Shown here one piece after another: positions 24,034 to 37,800 of a stretch of DNA of 64,000 nucleotides. Location: contig CAWVQA010000073.1 of assembly GCA_963932145.1 (NCBI GenBank), positions 62,001 to 126,000 on the forward strand, in the 5' to 3' direction. The stretch's first letter is position 1. Each line of letters opens with the position of its first letter. The position numbers were made by a program, and so were the translations under genes. The DNA comes from Acanthosepion lycidas (Eukaryota; Mollusca; Cephalopoda; Sepiida; Sepiidae). The notes beneath the pieces were generated by a model. It had not been told where the DNA came from. It did no database searches and saw nothing but the letters and a program-made list of their open reading frames with translations.

Positions 24034-27000
24034 GAAAAACAATGAAATTATTGAAAAACGATGTGAAATCAATCAAAACTTATTGATTTTAACTAGTTTC
24101 AGAAGTTTTCACAAAGTTTTATTTAAGATTTTATGTTTTACACAACTTTTAATTACATAGCGATTTACATGCAAAATCAAGCTTTTTTCACAACTTTTTA
24201 ACGCTATTTTGTAAATATTAATAACTGTCTGAAAACATTAGAAAAACAATGAAATTATTGAAAATCGATAATGAATCAATCAAAACTTATTGATTTTAAC
24301 TAGTTTCAGAAGTTTTCACAAAGTTTTATTTAAGATTTTATGTTTTACACAACTTTTAATTACATAGCGATTTACATGCAAAATCTAGCTTTTTTCACTA
24401 CTTTTTAACGCTAGTTTGTAAATATAAATAACTGTTTGAAAACATTAGAAAAACAATGAAATTATTGAAAATCGATGTGAAATCAATCAAAACTTATTGA
24501 TTTTAACTAGTTTCAGAAGTTTTCACAAAGTTTTATTTAAGATTTTATGTTTTACACAACTTTTAATTACATAGCGATTTACATGCAAAATCTAGCTTTT
24601 TTCACTACTTTTTCAACGCTAGTTTGTAAATATCAATAACTGTTTGAAAACATTAGAAAAACAATGAAATTATTGAAAATCGATATGAAATCAATCAAAA
24701 CTTATTGATTTTAACTAGTTTCAGAAGTTTTCACAAAGTTATATTTAAGATTTAATGTTTTACACAACTTTTAATTACATAGCGATTTACATGCAAAATC
24801 TAGCTTTTTTCACTACTTTTTAACGCTAGTTTGTAAATATCAATAACTGTTTGAAAACATTAGAAAAACAATGAAATTATTGAAAATCGATGTGAAATCA
24901 ATCAAAACTTATTGATTTTAACTAGTTTCAGAAGTTTTCACAAAGTTTTATTTAAGATTTTATGTTTTACACAACTTTTAATTACATAGCGATTTACATG
25001 CAAAATCTAGCTTTTTTCACTACTTTTTAACGCTAGTTTGTAAATATCAATAACTGTTTGAAAACATTAGAAAAACAATGAAATTATTGAAAATCGATGT
25101 GAAATCAATCAAAACTTATTGATTTTAACTAGTTTCAGAAGTTTTCACAAAGTTTTATTTAAGATTTTATGTTTTACACAACTTTTAATTACATAGCGAT
25201 TTACATGCAAAATCTAGCTGTTTTGACTACTTTTTAACGCTAGTTTGTAAATATCAATAACTGTTTGAAAACATTAGAAAAACAATGAAATTATTGAAAA
25301 TCGATATGAAATCAATCAAAACTTATTGATTTTAACTAGTTTCAGAAGTTTTGACAAAGTTATATATAAGATTTTATGTTTTACACAACTTTTAATTACA
25401 TAGCGATTTACATGCAAAATCTAGCTTTTTTCACTACTTTTTCAACGCTAGATTGTAAATATCAATAACTCTTTGAAAACATTAGAAAAACAATGAAATT
25501 ATTGAAAATCGATATGAAATCAATCAAAACTTATTGATTTTAACTAGTTTCAGAAGTTTTCACAAAGTTTTATTTAAGATTTTATGTTTTACACAACTTT
25601 TAATTACATAGCGATTTACATGCAAAATCTAGCTTTTTTCACTACTTTTTCAACGCTAGTTTGTAAATATCAATAACTGTTTGAAAACATTAGAAAAACA
25701 ATGAAATTATTGAAAATCGATATGAAATCAATCAAAACTTATTGATTTTAACTAGTTTCAGAAGTTTTGACAAAGTTATATTTAAGATTTTATGTTTTAC
25801 ACAACTTTTAATTACATAGCGATTTAAATGCAAAATCTAGCTTTTTTCACTACTTTTTAACGCTAGTTTGTAAATATCAATAACTGTTTGAAAACATTAG
25901 AAAAACAATGAAATTATTGAAAATCGATGTGAAATCAATCAAAACCTATTGATTTTAACTAGTTTCAGAAGTTTTCACAAAGTTTTATTTAAGATTTTAT
26001 GTTTTACACAACTTTTAATTACATAGCGATTTACATGCAAAATCTAGCTGTTTTGACTACTTTTTAACGCTAGTTTGTAAATATCAATAACTGTTTGAAA
26101 ACATTAGAAAAACAATGAAATTATTGAAAATCGATATGAAATCAATCAAAACTTATTGATTTTAACTAGTTTCAGAAGTTTTGACTAAGTTATATTTAAG
26201 ATTTTATGTTTTACACAACTTTTAATTACATAGCGATTTACATGCAAAATCTAGCTTTTTTCACTACTTTTTCAACGCTAGATTGTAAATATCAATAACT
26301 GTTTGAAAACATTAGAAAAACAATGAAATTATTGAAAATCGATATGAAATCAATCAAAACTTATTGATTTTAACGAGTTTCAGAAGTTTTCACAAAGTTT
26401 TATTTAAGATTTTATGTTTTACACAACTTTTAATTACATAGCGATTTACATGCAAAATCTAGCTTTTTTCACTACTTTTTCAACGCTAGTTTGTAAATAT
26501 AAATAACTGTTTGAAAACATTAGAAAAACAATGAAATTATTGAAAATCGATATGAAATCAATCAAAACTTATTGATTTTAACTAGTTTCAGAAGTTTTGA
26601 CAAAGTTATATTTAAATTTTATGTTTTACACAACTTTTAATTACATAGCGATTTACATGCAAAATCTAGCTGTTTTGACTACTTTTTAACGCTAGTTTGT
26701 AAATATCAATAACTGTTTGAAAACATTAGAAAAACAATGAAATTATTGAAAATCGATGTGAAATCAATCAAAACTTATTGATTTTAACTAGTTTCAGAAG
26801 TTTTGACAAAGTTATATTTAATATTTTATGTTTTACACAACTTTTAATTACATAGCGATTTACATGCAAAATCTAGCTTTTTTCACTACTTTTTAACGCT
26901 AGTTTGTAAATATCAATAACTGTTTGAAAACATTAGAAAAACAATGAAATTATTGAAAATCGATGTGAAATCAATCAAAACTTATTGATTTTAACTAGTT

Positions 27001-27972
27001 TCAGAAGTTTTCACAAAGTTTTATTTAAGATTTTATGTTTTACACAACTTTTAATTACATAGCGATTTACATGCAAAATCTAGCTGTTTTGACTACTTTT
27101 TAACGCTGGTTTGTAAATATCAATAACTGTTTGAAAACATTAGAAAAACAATGAAATTATTGAAAATCGATATGAAATCAATCAAAACTTATTGATTTTA
27201 ACTAGTTTCAGAAGTTTTGACTAAGTTATATTTAAGATTTTATGTTTTACACAACTTTTAATTACATAGCGATTTACATGCAAAATCTAGCTTTTTTCAC
27301 TACTTTTTCAACGCTAGATTGTAAATATCAATAACTGTTTGAAAACATTAGAAAAACAATGAAATTATTGAAAATCGATATGAAATCAATCAAAACTTAT
27401 TGATTTTAACTAGTTTCAGAAGTTTTCACAAAGTTTTATTTAAGATTTTATGTTTTACACAACTTTTAATTACATAGCGATTTACATGCAAAATCTAGCT
27501 TTTTTCACTACTTTTTCAACGCTAGTTTGTAAATATCAATAACTGTTTGAAAACATTAGAAAAACAATGAAATTATTGAAAATCGATATGAAATCAATCA
27601 AAACTTATTGATTTTAACTAGTTTCAGAAGTTTTGACAAAGTTATATTTAAGATTTTATGTTTTACACAACTTTTAATTACATAGCGATTTACATGCAAA
27701 ATCTAGCTTTTTTCACTACTTTTTAACGCTAGTTTGTAAATATCAATAACTCTTTGAAAACATTAGAAAAACAATGAAATTATTGAAAATCGATATGAAA
27801 TCAATCAAAACTTATTGATTTTAACTAGTTTCAGAAGTTTTCACAAAGTTTTATTTAAGATTTTATGTTTTACACAACTTTTAATTACATAGCGATTTAC
27901 ATGCAAAATTTAGCTTTTTTCACTACTTTTTAACGCTAGTTTGTAAATATAAATAACTGTTTGAAAACATTA
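24034..27972. repeat. 21-mer HOR family, 19-monomer copy (3,939 bp)
   Basis: Monomer starts: 24034, 24241, 24448, 24656, 24863, 25070, 25277, 25485, 25693, 25900, 26107, 26315, 26523, 26729, 26936, 27143, 27351, 27559, 27766. Private markers TATATATAAG (25277) and AAAATTTAGC (27766) are shared only with the 20-mer at 40,005, so these two form a sub-lineage. Compared with that 20-mer, the AGCCATTT and TTTAATATTTT monomers are fused into one hybrid at 26,729. Compared with the 21-mer, the GATTATATG and TTAATT monomers are replaced by one unit at 24,863. Confidence 0.92.
26729..26935. repeat. Hybrid monomer in the 19-mer copy
   Basis: It has the GATGTG front of the AGCCATTT class and the GACAAAG, TTTAATATTTT and TTAAC tail of the following class. 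In the sister copy these are two separate monomers (42,700 and 42,908). The exchange maps between monomer positions 30 and 77 and removes exactly one monomer while keeping register. Confidence 0.85.
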
Positions 27973-29423
27973 GAAAAACAATGAAATTATTGAAAAACGA
28001 TGTGAAATCAATCAAAACTTATTGATTTTAACTAGTTTCAGAAGTTTTCACAAAGTTTTATTTAAGATTTTATGTTTTACACAACTTTTAATTACATAGC
28101 GATTTACATGCAAAATCAAGCTTTTTTCACAACTTTTTAACGCTATTTTGTAAATATTAATAACTGTCTGAAAACATTAGAAAAACAATGAAATTATTGA
28201 AAATCGATAATGAATCAATCAAAACTTATTGATTTTAACTAGTTTCAGAAGTTTTCACAAAGTTTTATTTAAGATTTTATGTTTTACACAACTTTTAATT
28301 ACATAGCGATTTACATGCAAAATCTAGCTTTTTTCACTACTTTTTAACGCTAGTTTGTAAATATAAATAACTGTTTGAAAACATTAGAAAAACAATGAAA
28401 TTATTGAAAATCGATGTGAAATCAATCAAAACTTATTGATTTTAACTAGTTTCAGAAGTTTTCACAAAGTTTTATTTAAGATTTTATGTTTTACACAACT
28501 TTTAATTACATAGCGATTTACATGCAAAATCTAGCTTTTTTCACTACTTTTTCAACGCTAGTTTGTAAATATCAATAACTGTTTGAAAACATTAGAAAAA
28601 CAATGAAATTATTGAAAATCGATATGAAATCAATCAAAACTTATTGATTTTAACTAGTTTCAGAAGTTTTCACAAAGTTATATTTAAGATTTAATGTTTT
28701 ACACAACTTTTAATTACATAGCGATTTACATGCAAAATCTAGCTTTTTTCACTACTTTTTAACGCTAGTTTGTAAATATCAATAACTGTTTGAAAACATT
28801 AGAAAAACAATGAAATTATTGAAAATCGATGTGAAATCAATCAAAACTTATTGATTTTAACTAGTTTCAGAAGTTTTCACAAAGTTTTATTTAAGATTTT
28901 ATGTTTTACACAACTTTTAATTACATAGCGATTTACATGCAAAATCTAGCTTTTTTCACTACTTTTTCAACGCTAGTTTGTAAATATCAATAACTGTTTG
29001 AAAACATTAGAAAAACAATGAAATTATTGAAAATCGATATGAAATCAATCAAAACTTATTGATTTTAACTAGTTTCAGAAGTTTTGACAAAGTTATATTT
29101 AAGATTTTATGTTTTACACAACTTTTAATTACATAGCGATTTACATGCAAAATCTAGCTTTTTTCACTACTTTTTAACGCTAGTTTGTAAATATCAATAA
29201 CTCTTTGAAAACATTAGAAAAACAATGAAATTATTGAAAATCGATATGAAATCAATCAAAACTTATTGATTTTAACTAGTTTCAGAAGTTTTCACAAAGT
29301 TTTATTTAAGATTTTATGTTTTACACAACTTTTAATTACATAGCGATTTACATGCAAAATCTAGCTTTTTTCACTACTTTTTAACGCTAGTTTGTAAATA
29401 TAAATAACTGTTTGAAAACATTA
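27973..29423. repeat. Short 7-monomer unit starting at an anchor pair
   Basis: Monomer starts: 27973, 28180, 28387, 28595, 28802, 29010, 29217. Order: AAACGATG/CTGTCTG anchor; GATAATG; B with TTCAAC; GATTTAATG; B with TTCAAC; A with CTCTTTG; pre-anchor with AAATATAAATAAC. It is the head of a 21-mer joined directly to its tail, skipping the GCTGTTTT through AGCC..ACAGGC monomers. Confidence 0.88.
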
Positions 29424-30460
29424 GAAAAACAATGAAATTATTGAAAAACGATGTGAAATCAATCAAAACTTATTGATTTTAACTAGTTTCAGAAGTTTTC
29501 ACAAAGTTTTATTTAAGATTTTATGTTTTACACAACTTTTAATTACATAGCGATTTACATGCAAAATCTAGCTTTTTTCACTACTTTTTCAACGCTAGTT
29601 TGTAAATATCAATAACTGTTTGAAAACATTAGAAAAACAATGAAATTATTGAAAATCGATATGAAATCAATCAAAACTTATTGATTTTAACTAGTTTCAG
29701 AAGTTTTCACAAAGTTATATTTAAGATTTAATGTTTTACACAACTTTTAATTACATAGCGATTTACATGCAAAATCTAGCTTTTTTCACTACTTTTTAAC
29801 GCTAGTTTGTAAATATCAATAACTGTTTGAAAACATTAGAAAAACAATGAAATTATTGAAAATCGATGTGAAATCAATCAAAACTTATTGATTTTAACTA
29901 GTTTCAGAAGTTTTCACAAAGTTTTATTTAAGATTTTATGTTTTACACAACTTTTAATTACATAGCGATTTACATGCAAAATCTAGCTTTTTTCACTACT
30001 TTTTCAACGCTAGTTTGTAAATATCAATAACTGTTTGAAAACATTAGAAAAACAATGAAATTATTGAAAATCGATATGAAATCAATCAAAACTTATTGAT
30101 TTTAACTAGTTTCAGAAGTTTTGACAAAGTTATATTTAAGATTTTATGTTTTACACAACTTTTAATTACATAGCGATTTACATGCAAAATCTAGCTTTTT
30201 TCACTACTTTTTAACGCTAGTTTGTAAATATCAATAACTCTTTGAAAACATTAGAAAAACAATGAAATTATTGAAAATCGATATGAAATCAATCAAAACT
30301 TATTGATTTTAACTAGTTTCAGAAGTTTTCACAAAGTTTTATTTAAGATTTTATGTTTTACACAACTTTTAATTACATAGCGATTTACATGCAAAATCTA
30401 GCTTTTTTCACTACTTTTTAACGCTAGTTTGTAAATATAAATAACTGTTTGAAAACATTA
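29424..30460. repeat. Short 5-monomer unit with fused anchor
   Basis: Monomer starts: 29424, 29632, 29839, 30047, 30254. It repeats the preceding 7-mer but its first monomer (29,424-29,631, 208 bp) has the AAACGATG front of the anchor and the GCTTTTTTCAC/TTCAAC tail of the third monomer. The anchor tail (AATCAAGC, CACAAC, GCTATTTT, CTGTCTG) and the GATAATG monomer are absent. This is the only AAACGATG monomer in the 11-47 kb region not followed by GATAATG. Confidence 0.88.
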
Positions 30461-33400
30461 GAAAAACAATGAAATTATTGAAAAACGATGTGAAATCAAT
30501 CAAAACTTATTGATTTTAACTAGTTTCAGAAGTTTTCACAAAGTTTTATTTAAGATTTTATGTTTTACACAACTTTTAATTACATAGCGATTTACATGCA
30601 AAATCAAGCTTTTTTCACAACTTTTTAACGCTATTTTGTAAATATTAATAACTGTCTGAAAACATTAGAAAAACAATGAAATTATTGAAAATCGATAATG
30701 AATCAATCAAAACTTATTGATTTTAACTAGTTTCAGAAGTTTTCACAAAGTTTTATTTAAGATTTTATGTTTTACACAACTTTTAATTACATAGCGATTT
30801 ACATGCAAAATCTAGCTTTTTTCACTACTTTTTAACGCTAGTTTGTAAATATAAATAACTGTTTGAAAACATTAGAAAAACAATGAAATTATTGAAAATC
30901 GATGTGAAATCAATCAAAACTTATTGATTTTAACTAGTTTCAGAAGTTTTCACAAAGTTTTATTTAAGATTTTATGTTTTACACAACTTTTAATTACATA
31001 GCGATTTACATGCAAAATCTAGCTTTTTTCACTACTTTTTCAACGCTAGTTTGTAAATATCAATAACTGTTTGAAAACATTAGAAAAACAATGAAATTAT
31101 TGAAAATCGATATGAAATCAATCAAAACTTATTGATTTTAACTAGTTTCAGAAGTTTTCACAAAGTTATATTTAAGATTTAATGTTTTAAACAACTTTTA
31201 ATTACATAGCGATTTACATGCAAAATCTAGCTTTTTTCACTACTTTTTAACGCTAGTTTGTAAATATCAATAACTGTTTGAAAACATTAGAAAAACAATG
31301 AAATTATTGAAAATCGATGTGAAATCAATCAAAACTTATTGATTTTAACTAGTTTCAGAAGTTTTCACAAAGTTTTATTTAAGATTATATGTTTTACACA
31401 ACTTTTAATTACATAGCGATTTACATGCAAAATCTAGCTTTTTTCACTACTTTTTCAACGCTAGTTTGTAAATATCAATAACTGTTTGAAAACATTAGAA
31501 AAACAATGAAATTATTGAAAATCGATATGAAATCAATCAAAACTTATTAATTTTAACTAGTTTCAGAAGTTTTGACAAAGTTATATTTAAGATTTTATAT
31601 TTTACACAACTTTTAATTACATAGCGATTTACATGCAAAATCTAGCTTTTTTCACTACTTTTTAACGCTAGTTTGTAAATATCAATAACTGTTTGAAAAC
31701 ATTAGAAAAACAATGAAATTATTGAAAATCGATGTGAAATCAATCAAAACTTATTGATTTTAACTAGTTTCAGAAGTTTTCACAAAGTTTTATTTAAGAT
31801 TTTATGTTTTACACAACTTTTAATTACATAGCGATTTACATGCAAAATCTAGCTGTTTTGACTACTTTTTAACGCTAGTTTGTAAATATCAATAACTGTT
31901 TGAAAACATTAGAAAAACAATGAAATTATTGAAAATCGATATGAAATCAATCAAAACTTATTGATTTTAACTAGTTTCAGAAGTTTTGACAAAGTTATAT
32001 TTAAGATTTTATGTTTTACACAACTTTTAATTACATAGCGATTTACATGCAAAATCTAGCTTTTTTCACTACTTTTTCAACGCTAGATTGTAAATATCAA
32101 TAACTCTTTGAAAACATTAGAAAAACAATGAAATTATTGAAAATCGATATGAAATCAATCAAAACTTATTGATTTTAACTAGTTTCAGAAGTTTTCACAA
32201 AGTTTTATTTAAGATTTTATGTTTTACACAACTTTTAATTACATAGCGATTTACATGCAAAATCTAGCTTTTTTCACTACTTTTTCAACGCTAGTTTGTA
32301 AATATCAATAACTGTTTGAAAACATTAGAAAAACAATGAAATTATTGAAAATCGATATGAAATCAATCAAAACTTATTGATTTTAACTAGTTTCAGAAGT
32401 TTTGACAAAGTTATATTTAAGATTTTATGTTTTACACAACTTTTAATTACATAGCGATTTAAATGCAAAATCTAGCTTTTTTCACTACTTTTTAACGCTA
32501 GTTTGTAAATATCAATAACTGTTTGAAAACATTAGAAAAACAATGAAATTATTGAAAATCGATGTGAAATCAATCAAAACCTATTGATTTTAACTAGTTT
32601 CAGAAGTTTTCACAAAGTTTTATTTAAGATTTTATGTTTTACACAACTTTTAATTACATAGCGATTTACATGCAAAATCTAGCTGTTTTGACTACTTTTT
32701 AACGCTAGTTTGTAAATATCAATAACTGTTTGAAAACATTAGAAAAACAATGAAATTATTGAAAATCGATATGAAATCAATCAAAACTTATTGATTTTAA
32801 CTAGTTTCAGAAGTTTTGACTAAGTTATATTTAAGATTTTATGTTTTACACAACTTTTAATTACATAGCGATTTACATGCAAAATCTAGCTTTTTTCACT
32901 ACTTTTTCAACGCTAGATTGTAAATATCAATAACTGTTTGAAAACATTAGAAAAACAATGAAATTATTGAAAATCGATATGAAATCAATCAAAACTTATT
33001 GATTTTAACGAGTTTCAGAAGTTTTCACAAAGTTTTATTTAAGATTTTATGTTTTACACAACTTTTAATTACATAGCGATTTACATGCAAAATCTAGCTT
33101 TTTTCACTACTTTTTCAACGCTAGTTTGTAAATATAAATAACTGTTTGAAAACATTAGAAAAACAATGAAATTATTGAAAATCGATATGAAATCAATCAA
33201 AACTTATTGATTTTAACTAGTTTCAGAAGTTTTGACAAAGTTATATTTAAATTTTATGTTTTACACAACTTTTAATTACATAGCGATTTACATGCAAAAT
33301 CTAGCTGTTTTGACTACTTTTTAACGCTAGTTTGTAAATATCAATAACTGTTTGAAAACATTAGAAAAACAATGAAATTATTGAAAATCGATGTGAAATC

Positions 33401-34817
33401 AATCAAAACTTATTGATTTTAACTAGTTTCAGAAGTTTTCACAAAGTTTTATTTAAGATTTTATGTTTTACACAACTTTTAATTACATAGCCATTTACAT
33501 GCAAAATCTAGCTTTTTTCACTACTTTTTCAACGCTAGTTTGTAAATATCAATAACTGTTTGAAAACATTAGAAAAACAATGAAATTATTGAAAATCGAT
33601 ATGAAATCAATCAAAACTTATTGATTTTAACTAGTTTCAGAAGTTTTGACAAAGTTATATTTAATATTTTATGTTTTACACAACTTTTAATTACATAGCG
33701 ATTTACATGCAAAATCTAGCTTTTTTCACTACTTTTTAACGCTAGTTTGTAAATATCAATAACTGTTTGAAAACATTAGAAAAACAATGAAATTATTGAA
33801 AATCGATGTGAAATCAATCAAAACTTATTGATTTTAACTAGTTTCAGAAGTTTTCACAAAGTTTTATTTAAGATTTTATGTTTTACACAACTTTTAATTA
33901 CATAGCGATTTACATGCAAAATCTAGCTGTTTTGACTACTTTTTAACGCTGGTTTGTAAATATCAATAACTGTTTGAAAACATTAGAAAAACAATGAAAT
34001 TATTGAAAATCGATATGAAATCAATCAAAACTTATTGATTTTAACAAGTTTCAGAAGTTTTGACTAAGTTATATTATAGATTTTATGTTTTACACAACTT
34101 TTAATTACATAGCGATTTACATGCAAAATCTAGCTTTTTTCACTACTTTTTCAACGCTAGATTGTAAATATCAATAACTGTTTGAAAACATTAGAAAAAC
34201 AATGAAATTATTGAAAATCGATGTGAAATCAATCAAAACTTATTGATTTTAACTAGTTTCAGAAGTTTTCACAAAGTTTTATCTAAGATTTTATGTTTTA
34301 CACAACTTTTAATTACATAGCCATTTACAGGCAAAATCTAGCTTTTTTCACTACTTTTTCAACGCTAGTTTGTAAATATCAATAACTGTTTGAAAACATT
34401 AGAAAAACAATGAAATTATTGAAAATCGATATGAAATCAATCAAAACTTATTGATTTTAACTAGTTTCAGAAGTTTTGACAAAGTTATATTTAAGATTTT
34501 ATGTTTTTACACAACTTTTAATTACATAGCGATTTACATGCAAAATCTAGCTTTTTTCACTACTTTTTAACGCTAGTTTGTAAATATCAATAACTCTTTG
34601 AAAAACATTAGAAAAACAATGAAATTATTGAAAATCGATATGAAATCAATCAAAACTTATTGATTTTAACTAGTTTCAGAAGTTTTCACAAAGTTTTATT
34701 TAAGATTTTATGTTTTACACAACTTTTAATTACATAGCGATTTACATGCAAAATCTAGCTTTTTTTCACTACTTTTTAACGCTAGTTGTAAATATAAATA
34801 ACTGTTTGAAAACATTA
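30461..34817. repeat. Canonical 21-monomer HOR (4,357 bp)
   Basis: Monomer starts: 30461, 30668, 30875, 31083, 31290, 31498, 31705, 31912, 32120, 32328, 32535, 32742, 32950, 33158, 33364, 33572, 33779, 33986, 34194, 34402, 34611. Marker order is as in the 24-mer at 19,057 without its triplet duplication. I treat it as canonical because the 24-mer and 25-mer each equal this plus one local duplication. A private TTTATATTTTAC lies in the 31498 monomer. The last two monomers carry four homopolymer-length changes that start the cluster described in the findings. Confidence 0.92.
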
Positions 34818-37800
34818 GAAAAACAATGAAATTATTGAAAAACGATGTGAAATCAATCAAAACTTATTGATTTTAACTAGTTTCAGAAGTTTTCACAAAG
34901 TTTTATTTAAGATTTTATGTTTTACACAACTTTTAATTACATAGCGATTTACATGCAAAATCAAGCTTTTTTCACAACTTTTTAACGCTATTTTGTAAAT
35001 ATTAATAACTGTCTGAAAACATTAGAAAAACAATGAAATTATTGAAAATCGATAATGAATCAATCAAAACTTATTGATTTTAACTAGTTTCAGAAGTTTT
35101 CACAAAGTTTTATTTAAGATTTTATGTTTTACACAACTTTTAATTACATAGCGATTTACATGCAAAATCTAGCTTTTTTCACTACTTTTTAACGCTAGTT
35201 TGTAAATATAAATAACTGTTTGAAAACATTAGAAAAACAATGAAATTATTGAAAATCGATGTGAAAATCAATCAAAACTTATTGATTTTAACTAGTTTCA
35301 GAAGTTTTCACAAAGTTTTATTTAAGATTTTATGTTTTACACAACTTTTAATTACATAGCGATTTACATGCAAAATCTAGCTTTTTTCACTACTTTTTCA
35401 ACGCTAGTTTGTAAATATCAATAACTGTTTGAAAACATTAGAAAAACAATGAAATTATTGAAAATCGATATGAAATCAATCAAAACTTATTGATTTTAAC
35501 TAGTTTCAGAAGTTTTCACAAAGTTATATTTAAGATTTAATGTTTTAAACAACTTTTAATTACATAGCGATTTACATGCAAAATCTAGCTTTTTTCACTA
35601 CTTTTTAACGCTAGTTTGTAAATATCAATAACTGTTTGAAAACATTAGAAAAACAATGAAATTATTGAAAATCGATGTGAAATCAATCAAAACTTATTGA
35701 TTTTAACTAGTTTCAGAAGTTTTCACAAAGTTTTATTTAAGATTATATGTTTTACACAACTTTTAATTACATAGCGATTTACATGCAAAATCTAGCTTTT
35801 TTCACTACTTTTTCAACGCTAGTTTGTAAATATCAATAACTGTTTGAAAACATTAGAAAAACAATGAAAATTATTGAAAATCGATATGAAATCAATCAAA
35901 ACTTATTAATTTTAACTAGTTTCAGAAGTTTTGACAAAGTTATATTTAAGATTTTATGTTTTACACAACTTTTAATTACATAGCGATTTACATGCAAAAT
36001 CTAGCTTTTTTCACTACTTTTTAACGCTAGTTTGTAAATATCAATAACTGTTTGAAAACATTAGAAAAACAATGAAATTATTGAAAATCGATGTGAAATC
36101 AATCAAAACTTATTGATTTTAACTAGTTTCAGAAGTTTTCACAAAGTTTTATTTAAGATTTTATGTTTTACACAACTTTTAATTACATAGCGATTTACAT
36201 GCAAAATCTAGCTGTTTTGACTACTTTTTAACGCTAGTTTGTAAATATCAATAACTGTTTGAAAACATTAGAAAAACAATGAAATTATTGAAAATCGATA
36301 TGAAATCAATCAAAAACTTATTGATTTTAACTAGTTTCAGAAGTTTTGACAAAGTTATATTTAAGATTTTATGTTTTACACAACTTTTAATTACATAGCG
36401 ATTTACATGCAAAATCTAGCTTTTTTCACTACTTTTTCAACGCTAGATTGTAAATATCAATAACTCTTTGAAAACATTAGAAAAACAATGAAATTATTGA
36501 AATCGATATGAAATCAATCAAAACTTATTGATTTTAACTAGTTTCAGAAGTTTTCACAAAGTTTTATTTAAGATTTTATGTTTTACACAACTTTTAATTA
36601 CATAGCGATTTACATGCAAAATCTAGCTTTTTTCACTACTTTTTCAACGCTAGTTTGTAAATATCAATAACTGTTTGAAAACATTAGAAAAACAATGAAA
36701 TTATTGAAAATCGATATGAAATCAATCAAAACTTATTGATTTTAACTAGTTTCAGAAGTTTTGACAAAGTTATATTTAAGATTTTATGTTTTACACAACT
36801 TTTAATTACATAGCGATTTAAATGCAAAATCTAGCTTTTTTCACTACTTTTTAACGCTAGTTTGTAAATATCAATAACTGTTTGAAAACATTAGAAAAAC
36901 AATGAAATTATTGAAAATCGATGTGAAATCAATCAAAACCTATTGATTTTAACTAGTTTCAGAAGTTTTCACAAAGTTTTATTTAAGATTTTATGTTTTA
37001 CACAACTTTTAATTACATAGCGATTTACATGCAAAATCTAGCTGTTTTGACTACTTTTTAACGCTAGTTTGTAAATATCAATAACTGTTTGAAAACATTA
37101 GAAAAACAATGAAATTATTGAAAATCGATATGAAATCAATCAAAACTTATTGATTTTAACTAGTTTCAGAAGTTTTGACAAAGTTATATTTAAGATTTTA
37201 TGTTTTACACAACTTTTAATTACATAGCGATTTACATGCAAAATCTAGCTTTTTTCACTACTTTTTCAACGCTAGATTGTAAATATCAATAACTCTTTGA
37301 AAACATTAGAAAAACAATGAAATTATTGAAAATCGATATGAAATCAATCAAAACTTATTGATTTTAACTAGTTTCAGAAGTTTTCACAAAGTTTTATTTA
37401 AGATTTTATGTTTTACACAACTTTTAATTACATAGCGATTTACATGCAAAATCTAGCTTTTTTCACTACTTTTTCAACGCTAGTTTGTAAATATCAATAA
37501 CTGTTTGAAAACATTAGAAAAACAATGAAATTATTGAAAATCGATATGAAATCAATCAAAACTTATTGATTTTAACTAGTTTCAGAAGTTTTGACAAAGT
37601 TATATTTAAGATTTTATGTTTTACACAACTTTTAATTACATAGCGATTTAAATGCAAAATCTAGCTTTTTTCACTACTTTTTAACGCTAGTTTGTAAATA
37701 TCAATAACTGTTTGAAAACATTAGAAAAACAATGAAATTATTGAAAATCGATGTGAAATCAATCAAAACCTATTGATTTTAACTAGTTTCAGAAGTTTTC

